A stretch of 64,000 nucleotides of DNA from an uncultured Chloroflexota bacterium (GTDB lineage Bacteria; Chloroflexota; Anaerolineae; Aggregatilineales; Phototrophicaceae), in NCBI GenBank assembly GCA_937974245.1, contig CALJKV010000063.1, positions 54,553 to 118,552 of the forward strand. Reading direction: 5' to 3'. Below the pieces are notes generated by a model that saw only the letters and a program-made list of their open reading frames with translations, did not search any database and had not been told where the DNA came from. Positions 18,009 through 25,822 of this stretch are shown here, in pieces. The translations under genes and the position numbers were made by a program. Within the stretch, counting starts at the first letter, position 1, and every line of letters begins with the position of its first letter.

Positions 18009-18039
18009 TATGATTGATTCCCATCTTCAGTTACCATCA

Positions 18040-18066
18040 GTAGGGTGGGCAGAAGCCTCTCCCTAC
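18040..18066. repeat. Small palindromic repeat (GTAGGG family), degenerate
   Basis: GTAGGGTGGGCAGAAGCCTC followed by TCCCTAC, an imperfect palindrome similar in its AGAAGCCT core and GTAGGG/CCCTAC ends to the better copy at 58873-58923. It lies in the 90-bp gap between ridA and the dipeptidase-like gene. Confidence 0.45.
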
Positions 18067-18098
18067 GATCTCCGTCCATTAAACTGCCAGACAAAACC

Positions 18099-18491
18099 CT
18101 AATCCTTATCATTTTCCGGCAGCGCCACCACCGCATCCGCCATGATGTGCGCCAGATAGACCGGTGCCAGCACGGGCGTGCGAGCCGGGTAGGGTGCTGA
18201 AAAAAATCGCTGGTAAATTTCGTTCATCTCGGCAAAGTTCGCGCCATCCGCCAGATAGACCGTTACCTTAACGACATCGGCCATTGAAGCGCCTGCCGCC
18301 TCGACAATCGCCTGAATGTTGGCGAAAACCCGCTCCGCCTGTTCACGAAAGGACTCACCCACCACCACGCCGGTTTGTGGGTCAAACGGGCCTTGCGCCG
18401 CGATATACAACTGCGGCGATGATACGATGACGCCCTGGGAATACGCCCCTTTCGGAGCAGGAGCGCGGTCAGTCTGGATAATAAGTTTCAT
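18099..18491 (-). CDS. ridA: RidA family enamine/imine deaminase
   Basis: RidA (YjgF/YER057c/UK114) proteins hydrolyse reactive enamines and imines, notably 2-aminoacrylate released by PLP-dependent beta-eliminating enzymes, to ketoacid and ammonia. The 130 residues show APKGAYSQGVIV at the N-terminus and the key Arg104 in YPARTPVLAP (equivalent of Arg105 of archetypal RidA); the usual EIEA segment near the C-terminus is replaced by MADAVVAL, so it may belong to a Rid subfamily other than RidA sensu stricto. It lies 4 bp downstream of the SnoaL-like gene and in one operon with tyrosine phenol-lyase, an enzyme that makes 2-aminoacrylate. Confidence 0.88.
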   Translation of the reverse strand: MKLIIQTDRAPAPKGAYSQGVIVSSPQLYIAAQGPFDPQTGVVVGESFREQAERVFANIQAIVEAAGASMADVVKVTVYLADGANFAEMNEIYQRFFSAPYPARTPVLAPVYLAHIMADAVVALPENDKD

Positions 18492-18495
18492 CGGG

Positions 18496-18921
18496 TCATG
18501 CCTTCCCTTTGAGCTTCCAAATCCAGCGCGTTACCCGCGCCAGCAGCCCGCCAATCCCGCCGGGCGGATAAGGGACATAGCTTTGCAGCCGGGTAATCAG
18601 GCCGTCGCGGGTTTCAAAGACAAACACCTGGTCAAACTTGAGCGCCATCCCGCCCTTAAAAACGTGGTGGGTATCCACTTCCAGCGCCCCGGATGTGCCG
18701 TCCGACCACAGGTGGCGCACCGTGAAGCCCGGCTGTTCCATGTTGCCCAGTCCCCAGGCGAACCCCTGGCGAATCGCCTCTTTGCCTTTCATCGTCGGCA
18801 CCGGGTAATGCGGGTCATAGACCAGTGCATCATCAGCAAACAGGGCCAGGGCTGCCTCTAAATCCTTCTTAGTAAAAGCCTCAATCAATGCATCTATTGT
18901 CTTATGCCGGGCACCGCTCAT
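18496..18921 (-). CDS. SnoaL-like / nuclear transport factor 2 fold protein
   Basis: A 141-residue protein with the pattern of the SnoaL-like NTF2 superfamily: IDALIEAFTKKDLEAALALF, ADDALVYDPHYPVPTMKGKEA, then IRQGFAWGLGNM and FVFETRDGLITRLQSYV. Such proteins are small cone-shaped isomerases, hydrolases or binding proteins; no catalytic assignment is possible here. The ATG at 18921 has a GAGGAA ribosome site and follows the cyclodeaminase-family gene by 31 bp; the long open frame upstream is shadow. Next gene (ridA) starts 4 bp after its stop. Confidence 0.8.
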   Translation of the reverse strand: MSGARHKTIDALIEAFTKKDLEAALALFADDALVYDPHYPVPTMKGKEAIRQGFAWGLGNMEQPGFTVRHLWSDGTSGALEVDTHHVFKGGMALKFDQVFVFETRDGLITRLQSYVPYPPGGIGGLLARVTRWIWKLKGKA

Positions 18922-18952
18922 ATTAGCTGTTCCTCGTATCTGTGCCAGACTC

Positions 18953-19927
18953 CTAACGGAGTTCCTGCCCGATTCCGGCAGCCAGCGCCGCCTGGTAGGC
19001 CAGCGCCGCCACCGCCACATCCTGAATCGCCAGACCGACGGACTTGAACAGCGTAATCTCTGCGCTGGTCTCCCGTCCCGGCTTATTCCCGGTGATGACG
19101 TCACCCAATTCGGCGTAGATAGCGGACTCCTGAATCGCCCCTTCCCTGAGGGGGATGAGCAGGTCGCCGGCTTCGGCCAGGCACGCCGCCCGCTGGTCAG
19201 CGACGATCTTCGCCCGCTGCACCGTCGTGGTGTCCAGCTCACGCCACCCCGCCGCATGGGAGCCGATACCATTGATATGCACGCCGGGACGTAGCAAATG
19301 CCCATCAAAAATCGGTTCGTGGGCGCTCGTGGCCGTTACCAGGATGTCCGCCGCCTCGATTGCCTCCTGGATGCTATCCGCTGCGGTCACATCTATATCG
19401 AGCATTGCGCCCATCTCCGCTGCGAATCGCGCTGCTGCATCCGGCATGGGGTCTATCACCAGGGCTTGCCGGATATTGCGAACGGCGCAGACTGCCTCCA
19501 ACTGTGTCCTGGCCTGCACGCCCGCGCCAAAAACCGTGACGGTCTGTGCGTCCTCACGGGCGAGGTACTTCGTCGCCACACCACCCACCGCGCCAGTACG
19601 CACCGCCGTCATATATCCGGCGTCCATGACCGCCAGCAGCAGCCCGGTATCCGGTTCCAGCAGCAGCAGTGTACCGTTGATGAGTGGCAGGTTCTTCGCC
19701 GTGTTACCGCCAAACAGGGTGACGACCTTGATTCCCAGGCCGCCATCCGCCCCGCCGATATAGGCTGGCATCGCCGCGCCACCGCCGCCGTTCCCGCCAA
19801 AGCCGGCACGCTGCGGCATCACGACCCCGCCGGTTGCCAGTTGGCGAAAGGCGTTTTCAACGGCGGTAATCGCCGCATCCATCGTCAAAACGGTTTCAAT
19901 ATCCTGCCGGTTCAACCACAAAGCCAT
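18953..19927 (-). CDS. Ornithine cyclodeaminase / mu-crystallin family protein
   Basis: NAD(P)-dependent imine/amino-acid enzyme of the OCD/mu-crystallin family, whose members include ornithine cyclodeaminase, alanine dehydrogenase, ketimine reductase and ectoine-degradation EutC. The 324 residues contain GLGIKVVTLFGGN (substrate Lys), AVRTGAVGGVATKYLA, and the Rossmann motif VTVFGAGVQARTQLEAV. The sequence alone cannot separate these activities; the neighbouring tyrosine phenol-lyase and RidA make an imine or amino-acid reductase attractive, which is inference. It is separated from the upstream TPL gene by a gap with a perfect hairpin at 19966-19993. Confidence 0.85.
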   Translation of the reverse strand: MALWLNRQDIETVLTMDAAITAVENAFRQLATGGVVMPQRAGFGGNGGGGAAMPAYIGGADGGLGIKVVTLFGGNTAKNLPLINGTLLLLEPDTGLLLAVMDAGYMTAVRTGAVGGVATKYLAREDAQTVTVFGAGVQARTQLEAVCAVRNIRQALVIDPMPDAAARFAAEMGAMLDIDVTAADSIQEAIEAADILVTATSAHEPIFDGHLLRPGVHINGIGSHAAGWRELDTTTVQRAKIVADQRAACLAEAGDLLIPLREGAIQESAIYAELGDVITGNKPGRETSAEITLFKSVGLAIQDVAVAALAYQAALAAGIGQELR

Positions 19928-19965
19928 GTCGCTATGTTCCTTTTATCCCTGAATCTCAGCCGTTT

Positions 19966-19993
19966 GCAGGGGCATGGTGCATCATGCCCCTGC
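19966..19993. other. Perfect 11-bp hairpin between the TPL gene and the OCD gene
   Basis: Arms GCAGGGGCATG (19966-19976) and CATGCCCCTGC (19983-19993) around the loop GTGCAT. On the minus strand, the direction of transcription, no T-run follows, so it is more likely a repeat-type palindrome or mRNA-stability element than a terminator. The flanking sequence carries the ACTCAGCAC-type motif also seen near 58930-58965. Confidence 0.6.
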
Positions 19994-20054
19994 TTGACTC
20001 TTCATTCTCTACTGCTTTTGACTCAAGACTCAGCACTCACGCCTCAGACCTGCC

Positions 20055-21470
20055 TTACACCCGCTCAAACCGCGCCTGGAAGAAGCGCAGATACTTCGGT
20101 TCGTAGACCATCTTCAGCCCGCGTGTCGTCTCCCGCGCATCGTAGACCGCCTTGACCGACTCGGCCACCACATCCATGTGCGCCTGCGTGTAAACCCGGC
20201 GCGGGATTGTGAGGCGGGTGAGTTCGAGCGCCGGGTAACGGTGGTCGCCCGTCTTGGGGTCGCGTCCGGCGCTGACCACACCGCGTTCCATGCTGCGGAC
20301 ACCCGCATCCAGATAAAGTTCTGCCGCCAGCACCTGTCCCGGGAACTGGTCTTGCGGGAGGTGCGGATAAATCCGTTTGGCATCCAGGAAGATGGCATGA
20401 CCGCCTACCGGCTGCACAATCGGCACGCCCCAATCGGTCAACAGGTCGCCCAGATAACGCACCTGCCCGACCCGCGCCCGTACATGGTCATCCTGCACCG
20501 ACTCGGTAATGCCAATCGCCAGGGCTTCCATATCACGCCCGGCCATCCCCCCATAGGTATGCAGCCCTTCGTAAATCACGACCATGTTCCGCGCCAGGTC
20601 AGCGACTTCCTCATGATTTACCGCCAGCCAGCCGCCGATATTCACCAGATTGTCTTTCTTGGCGCTCATCCATGCCCCGTCGGTGTAGCCGCAGAATTCC
20701 AGCAGAATGTCCGCGATGGATCGATTGGCGTAACCTTCCTCACGCTCCTGGATAAAGAAGCAGTTTTCCACCATACGGGTCGCATCCAGGTAAATGCGAA
20801 TCCCATACTTGTTACACAGGTCCCGCAGAGCACGGACATTCGCCATGCTCACCGGCTGCCCACCGGCCATGTTAACCGTCCCCGCCAGGCTGACATAAGC
20901 GATGTTCCCCGCGCCTTCACGTTTAATAAGCGCCTCAAGTTTGTCCAGGTCAACATTACCCTTGAAACCGTGCGGGCTGGCGGGATCGTGGGCTTCATCA
21001 ATGATGACATCTACAAACGTGCCGCCCGCTAATTCCTGGTGCAGCCGGGTGGTGGTAAAGTACATATTGCCCGGCACAAACTGCCCCTGCTTGATGACGG
21101 CCTGGCTGATGAGGTGTTCCGCGCCGCGTCCCTGGTGGGTGGGGATGACGAAGCGATAGCCGTAATAGGTCTGGATCGCTTCTTCCAGGTGGTAGTAATT
21201 GCGGCTGCCCGCATAGGCCTCATCGCCCATCATAATACCGGCCCACTGGCGGTCACTCATCGCGCTCGTTCCGCTGTCGGTCAGCAGATCAATGTACACG
21301 TCCTCGGAACGCAGCAGGAAAGTATTGAAACCGGCATCGTTCAGGGCGCGTTCACGCTGTTCTCGGCTAATCATGGTGATTGGTTCGACCATCTTGATTT
21401 TCCAGGGTTCTGCCCAGGAACGACGACCTGCCTGCTGTCCCATTGTCTGCGGAATGTGATGTTCTGACAT
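20055..21470 (-). CDS. tpl: Tyrosine phenol-lyase (beta-tyrosinase)
   Basis: PLP enzyme of the beta-eliminating lyase family; cleaves L-tyrosine to phenol, pyruvate and ammonia through 2-aminoacrylate. The 471 residues align along their whole length with the TPL/tryptophanase family: IDLLTDSGTSAMSD, MMGDEAYAGSRNYYHLE, PTHQGRGAEHL, PLP lysine in MSAKKDNLVNIGG (Lys272) and LTIPRRVYT. TPL is favoured over tryptophanase because the NMYFTTTR loop (Thr139-141) carries Thr where tryptophanase has Asp, Arg396 is present in VRSMERG, and the FF pair in LRFFQARF matches the TPL Phe. ATG at 21470; ATG at 21443 is also possible. It sits after the rhamnosidase gene with a 215-bp gap, so an internal promoter is possible. 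Confidence 0.9.
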   Translation of the reverse strand: MSEHHIPQTMGQQAGRRSWAEPWKIKMVEPITMISREQRERALNDAGFNTFLLRSEDVYIDLLTDSGTSAMSDRQWAGIMMGDEAYAGSRNYYHLEEAIQTYYGYRFVIPTHQGRGAEHLISQAVIKQGQFVPGNMYFTTTRLHQELAGGTFVDVIIDEAHDPASPHGFKGNVDLDKLEALIKREGAGNIAYVSLAGTVNMAGGQPVSMANVRALRDLCNKYGIRIYLDATRMVENCFFIQEREEGYANRSIADILLEFCGYTDGAWMSAKKDNLVNIGGWLAVNHEEVADLARNMVVIYEGLHTYGGMAGRDMEALAIGITESVQDDHVRARVGQVRYLGDLLTDWGVPIVQPVGGHAIFLDAKRIYPHLPQDQFPGQVLAAELYLDAGVRSMERGVVSAGRDPKTGDHRYPALELTRLTIPRRVYTQAHMDVVAESVKAVYDARETTRGLKMVYEPKYLRFFQARFERV

Positions 21471-21685
21471 CGTTGGAGTCCTTGTCTAAACGTTCTTGTT
21501 AAAGTATCTTGCCAATATGTTTGCGTCCCTGCTCCCCAAATCAGCGTGTCACTGGTCGGGGCAGGTCTGCTGCTGATTGTAACGATGTCTCATGCTGGCT
21601 GCCCGATTTCTGGCAGAATCACCAAACCCACGCGGCCAGCTGTTTAAGTTGTCTCAACTGTCGCTTCCTCAACAGACACCGGCCA

Positions 21686-24202
21686 TCAGTCCAATTCAGG
21701 CTCGTCTGTAATGCTGTGCTTTCCGGGACCGGCATGGATCACTGGCACACCCGGCAGGTTGATTTCCGCCGCCGTATGCTCTGGCACGACCAGCGTCAGA
21801 CTGAAATGGTCGTTTTCCCAGCGCCATGCGATTTCGATTTCTCCATGCGGGGTCGGCACTGTCCCCTCGGCCCACGCCAGGCCAGCCGGCTGCGGCGCGA
21901 CACGAAACGTGGCGAATCCCGGCTCAAGCGGGGTTACCCCCAACACCTCAGCTGTCAGGTCATAGGTTGGTGTGGACGCCCAGCCATGACATAGGCTCGT
22001 CCCCTCATCAACCTGCCACGTCTCGCGGAAAGTATCATCACCGGCCTCAACCAGCGCCCCCCAGCGCCGCCGAATGTGGTCGAGCAGTGCGCCATACCGC
22101 CCGGCTTTGCTCAGTGCGCGGTGCAGGTGATGGTCATAAAATGGTTGGGCGACGACAACCTGCCACGATTCATCAAACGGGATGATGCCCGGTATTTCCT
22201 GGCCCGTGCGCGTCAGTACCAGACGCGACTCGTCCATAATCCCATCAAGAATGCGTGACCAGCGTTCCCGCGGCGCCACATCAAAAGCGATCACGGCGGC
22301 GTTCGCCTGCTGGCTGACCCGGCGGCTGCCCCGTGCATCCACATAAACGCCCCGCGTGTCATCCCATAGATGCAGGTTGATACTCGTAGTAATGCGAGCG
22401 GCCAGTGACTCAAAATGGTTGGCGGCGTCTGGTTGGTTGACGACCCGCGCTAACCCGGCGGCGGCGTTCAGGGCAGCGACAAACTGGGCGTTCAGCGCCG
22501 TAACCTGCCCCTTTTTATCGAGTTCCGCCCAATCCACGAAAATCCAGTGCGGCACATCGGTGAGCAGCGATTCTGCGTTCAAATAACGCTCAAACCACGC
22601 TACCGCCCGGACGAGAACCGGGAACAACTCGCGCACGATGTCCCTATCAGCTGTGTACTGCGCATAACGCCCCAGCGTCATAATCCAGTAAAGCGTAAAG
22701 TCGGGGATATTCAGTACCTTGAGGCGGGAAAAATCGCCCGGCGCGCACATCATGAGCAGGCCATCCGGCAGTTGCGAGTAGGCGATCTGGCGCAGCAGCC
22801 GGGCTGCCAGGGCAGTATCGCCAAACGCTGCGAAATTCACCAGCACCTGCACATAGCCATCGCCCATCCACTGGCGCTGCTCTCGCGAGGGGCAGTCCAC
22901 ATACGAGTCATGCATACACAGGCGCACAGTGTTCGCGCCAACCGCCCAGATCCGATTCAGCAGGTCGTCAGAGCAGGTGAACCGTCCGCGATGTTCGACC
23001 GGGTAGGCGCTGTGGTGGATAGCGACGTTATGCAGCGTGAGCGGCTGTTCGCAGTTTCGCGCGGTAATCTGCACGTAACGAAAACCCGCCCACTCGAAGG
23101 CTTCCCAGGTTTGCCGCCCCGCCCGGAGGGTAACCCGGTGCGCCTGCGGCACATCGAACACGGGGATGCCCTTGTGAATGTGGACACGACCATCGTGGTG
23201 CAGGCGTTCGCTGTGGGTGTAGTCGAGAATCGCACCAGCCGGGGCATCCACCTCAAAACGCACCCTGCCGGTTACTATGCGTCCAAAATCCACCACCAGC
23301 GAGACGCTACGACCAGGTGCGGTAGTAATCGTCACGCCAGGAAAATCAACATCCACCCTATGCCGGAGGGCCGTCGTAACCGGGTTCGACCCCGCCGTGA
23401 CCGCACACTGAGTCAATTCGGTCAATGGCTCCGCTTCAAACAGAGCCGCAATATCTCCCGCAGGGGACGCGTTGACGACCTCACCAACATGCAGCAGCGC
23501 CGCCGGGGGCACGATTTCTTCGTGCAACGCCGGGATGTCGCGCCGGGTCAGCAGCGGGAACGGCACAATATCCCCGGTGAACTGGCGTCCCGGTACTCGC
23601 AGCACTTCGGCTGTTCCCCAGCCGGAATCATCGAAATCCACCATGTTCCAGCCCGCCGGCTCCTGGCGGGCATCATAACGCTCAATAAATCCCAGGCTGC
23701 CGGACGGCACAGCCCGCTCCCAGGCGGAAGACTCAAGGTGACGCCAGTCTTTGCCGGTATCGAGTACTAGCGCTGTGCCCGGCATAACGACTTCCCCTTG
23801 CAGAAAGAATCCGCCCGAGCCGAATGCCCGGCTGGCTTCCCACTGCGGCAGCTCGTACCACGCGGTCAACCGCCCGTAGCTGTGAACCAGGGCAGCGATC
23901 ACATTCAAGCCGGTCTGGAGATAAGGTCGCAGGTCGTAAGAGTCGGCCTGCTGCTGCGTCGGGTGACAGCGGGCTGGCCCACGCCCGACCAACTGACCGT
24001 TGACGTACAACTGGTAACGCCCATCGGCGGATACCATGACCGGCGCGGCCTGAACGGGTTTTTCCAGGGTAAAGGTATGGCGAAAGTAGATGTAGCGGTT
24101 CTGTTCATCGGCTGCCGGTGGCCCGGAGACGCCAAAGGAGATTGCCTGAAGTCCGCGCTCACGCCAGACCCATTCGGCGCGGCGCTGTCCTTGTTGTGTC
24201 AT
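21686..24202 (-). CDS. Alpha-L-rhamnosidase, GH78 family
   Basis: Inverting glycoside hydrolase that removes terminal alpha-L-rhamnose from glycosides or polysaccharides. The 838 residues show an N-terminal beta-sandwich region with YIYFRHTFTLEKPV and ADGRYQLYVNGQLVGRGPAR, a central beta-domain (EWAGFRYVQI), and the (alpha/alpha)6 barrel containing DCPSREQRQWMGDGYVQ, the GH78 hallmark. The C-terminal part has CHGWASTPTYDLTAEVLGV and a closing beta-domain. No signal peptide is seen, so it should act in the cytoplasm on imported rhamnosides, which fits the transporter in the same operon. It follows the alpha/beta hydrolase gene by 29 bp. Confidence 0.92.
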   Translation of the reverse strand: MTQQGQRRAEWVWRERGLQAISFGVSGPPAADEQNRYIYFRHTFTLEKPVQAAPVMVSADGRYQLYVNGQLVGRGPARCHPTQQQADSYDLRPYLQTGLNVIAALVHSYGRLTAWYELPQWEASRAFGSGGFFLQGEVVMPGTALVLDTGKDWRHLESSAWERAVPSGSLGFIERYDARQEPAGWNMVDFDDSGWGTAEVLRVPGRQFTGDIVPFPLLTRRDIPALHEEIVPPAALLHVGEVVNASPAGDIAALFEAEPLTELTQCAVTAGSNPVTTALRHRVDVDFPGVTITTAPGRSVSLVVDFGRIVTGRVRFEVDAPAGAILDYTHSERLHHDGRVHIHKGIPVFDVPQAHRVTLRAGRQTWEAFEWAGFRYVQITARNCEQPLTLHNVAIHHSAYPVEHRGRFTCSDDLLNRIWAVGANTVRLCMHDSYVDCPSREQRQWMGDGYVQVLVNFAAFGDTALAARLLRQIAYSQLPDGLLMMCAPGDFSRLKVLNIPDFTLYWIMTLGRYAQYTADRDIVRELFPVLVRAVAWFERYLNAESLLTDVPHWIFVDWAELDKKGQVTALNAQFVAALNAAAGLARVVNQPDAANHFESLAARITTSINLHLWDDTRGVYVDARGSRRVSQQANAAVIAFDVAPRERWSRILDGIMDESRLVLTRTGQEIPGIIPFDESWQVVVAQPFYDHHLHRALSKAGRYGALLDHIRRRWGALVEAGDDTFRETWQVDEGTSLCHGWASTPTYDLTAEVLGVTPLEPGFATFRVAPQPAGLAWAEGTVPTPHGEIEIAWRWENDHFSLTLVVPEHTAAEINLPGVPVIHAGPGKHSITDEPELD

Positions 24203-24231
24203 GATGCACTATATCCTTGTTGGGTAGCGTA

Positions 24232-25029
24232 CTAGATCGCCAGGAAACGACCATAAATTTCGCCCACAATTCCCGGCTGTAGAAACAGGTCGGCCAGTGA
24301 AGACAGAACTTCCAGCCGCGCATCCGGGATGGTCGCTGCGTAACGCTGTGCCAGTTCAAACGGGTGCAGCGGGTCGTTCTCCCAGCCAATAATGCAGGTC
24401 GGAACCGATACGGTTTTCAGGACATCCAGGCTGGGCATGATCTCCCACTGCATAACGCTCTGGCAGGCAGTGGCGAAGCTGGCCGGGTCATGTGAGCCGT
24501 GCATCGCCGCAATGACGGCAATCAACGGTGGCGGCCATCCGAGTTCGTCGCGCTGGCGTACAGCGGCGGCGGCTAAATAGCCTTCCTTGCCGAGTTCAAG
24601 CATAGACCGCCCCATGTCTCCCACGCCCACCGCCTGGGTATTGACGGTATCGCCAAAGGCGGGTGCGGTCAGCAGGAGCTTTTCAACGCGTTCCGGGTGG
24701 CGCAGCGCAAAAACCAGCGTTGTTGCCGCCCCCATTGACTCCCCGCCCACGACAGCTTTCTGAATGCCGAACGCATCCAGCACAGCGGCCATATCTTCGG
24801 CCATGCGCTCCACGTCATACAGGGCCGGGTCTGTCACCGCCGTCGAATCACAGTGGCCGCGCTGGTCATAGATGATAACCTGGTAGTGGTCGGCCAGCGG
24901 CGCAAGCTGCCCCCGCGAGATATGGCGGTTGCCGGTAAGCCCGTGCGCGAAGATCAGCGGCGCGCCCGCTCCAAACGTCTCGACAGCCAGTTGCAGGCCG
25001 TCTGATGCAATATAGTTCGTGTCACTCAT
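24232..25029 (-). CDS. Alpha/beta hydrolase of the rhamnose operon
   Basis: An alpha/beta-hydrolase-fold protein of 265 residues: LIFAHGLTGNRH (oxyanion region), IIYDQRGHCDS, nucleophile elbow VVGGESMGAATT with Ser, and the acid in GWENDPLHPFE. Where the catalytic His is expected (typically GAGH near the C-terminus) the sequence is SSLADLFLQPG, with no His, so activity is uncertain. The start ATG at 25029 has an AGAGGT ribosome site and overlaps the aldolase stop by 8 bp, giving translational coupling. A role in deacylating or de-esterifying imported rhamnosides would fit the context but is speculative. Confidence 0.85.
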   Translation of the reverse strand: MSDTNYIASDGLQLAVETFGAGAPLIFAHGLTGNRHISRGQLAPLADHYQVIIYDQRGHCDSTAVTDPALYDVERMAEDMAAVLDAFGIQKAVVGGESMGAATTLVFALRHPERVEKLLLTAPAFGDTVNTQAVGVGDMGRSMLELGKEGYLAAAAVRQRDELGWPPPLIAVIAAMHGSHDPASFATACQSVMQWEIMPSLDVLKTVSVPTCIIGWENDPLHPFELAQRYAATIPDARLEVLSSLADLFLQPGIVGEIYGRFLAI

Positions 25030-25798
25030 CATTACCTCTTGTTGATCCGGTGTTGGATTGCAATCTGCCCCGGCGATAATGCTCATCAGGCCGGGTATGG
25101 ATGCGTGCTACCGCTTCAGGACTCAGAAACTGCGGGCCACCCAGGGCATAGGTGCCGAGCAGAATACGGGCGGTCTTGACCATCATCGCCGTTATTTGCT
25201 CGACAGCCTCTGCTGTCTGCCCCAGGGCTACCAGCCCGTGATTCTGCATCAGGATCACGCGGGGCGGCTCACCGTACTGGCGTATATGCCGTTCAATCCC
25301 CTCGCGCACCGCCCGCGCCAAGGGCAGGCCGGGGTCAATATACGGGATAAACAATGGCGCTGGGCCGCAGACGACGATTTCATCCGGGAAGAGCCGGCCC
25401 GAGATGGCCTGTTCAGCTTGCCGGGAACACAGCACCACATTCACGGCGGTAGGATGGGTGTGACCGACGAACTGAGCGCCACCTAGCGTCAGAGCAAGCG
25501 CATGGAGCGCGGTTTCTACCGAAGGCCGCCCGATCCCGGCGATGACCGCCGCTGTCAGCCGGTCTTTGATCGCCGCATCGCTCAGGTCTTCGTCCAGGAA
25601 CGCCAGGATTTTGCCGGTATCCACCTGGACAAATCCGTCCCCCGTGATGCCATTCAGCGATACGCCGCTGGCCTTCACCCAGAAGCGGTCTGCGTCAATC
25701 CTCGCAGAGGTATTCCCCTCGCCCAGAATGACATAGTCGTGATGTGGTTCGCCCAGGTTACGAGAGAGGGCGAGCAGTGGAGTCAGTGTGTCCGTCAT
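25022..25798 (-). CDS. rhaD: Class II aldolase/adducin family, probable rhamnulose-1-phosphate aldolase
   Basis: Zinc-dependent class II aldolase family protein (258 residues). It contains EGNTSARI, VKASGVSLNG, PSVETALHA, the metal His pair GHTHPTAVN and the third His region ILMQNHGLVALG. In this operon isomerase and kinase are present and no other aldolase is, so it most likely splits L-rhamnulose-1-phosphate into dihydroxyacetone phosphate and L-lactaldehyde. It is shorter than bifunctional aldolase-dehydrogenase fusions; no lactaldehyde dehydrogenase is in the window. Substrate inferred from context; fuculose- or ribulose-phosphate aldolases share the fold. Confidence 0.82.
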   Translation of the reverse strand: MTDTLTPLLALSRNLGEPHHDYVILGEGNTSARIDADRFWVKASGVSLNGITGDGFVQVDTGKILAFLDEDLSDAAIKDRLTAAVIAGIGRPSVETALHALALTLGGAQFVGHTHPTAVNVVLCSRQAEQAISGRLFPDEIVVCGPAPLFIPYIDPGLPLARAVREGIERHIRQYGEPPRVILMQNHGLVALGQTAEAVEQITAMMVKTARILLGTYALGGPQFLSPEAVARIHTRPDEHYRRGRLQSNTGSTRGNDE

Positions 25799-25822
25799 GT
25801 CTCACCGTACTGTTTTCTGCGG

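Noticed and set aside
18922..19308. N-terminal extension of the SnoaL-like gene
   Set aside because: The extension is out-of-frame translation of the OCD-family gene; the ATG at 18921 has a good ribosome site.
23380..23400. GGGTTCGACCCC, resembling a tRNA T-arm
   Set aside because: It lies inside the rhamnosidase coding sequence and no acceptor stem, D-arm or anticodon arm can be drawn around it.
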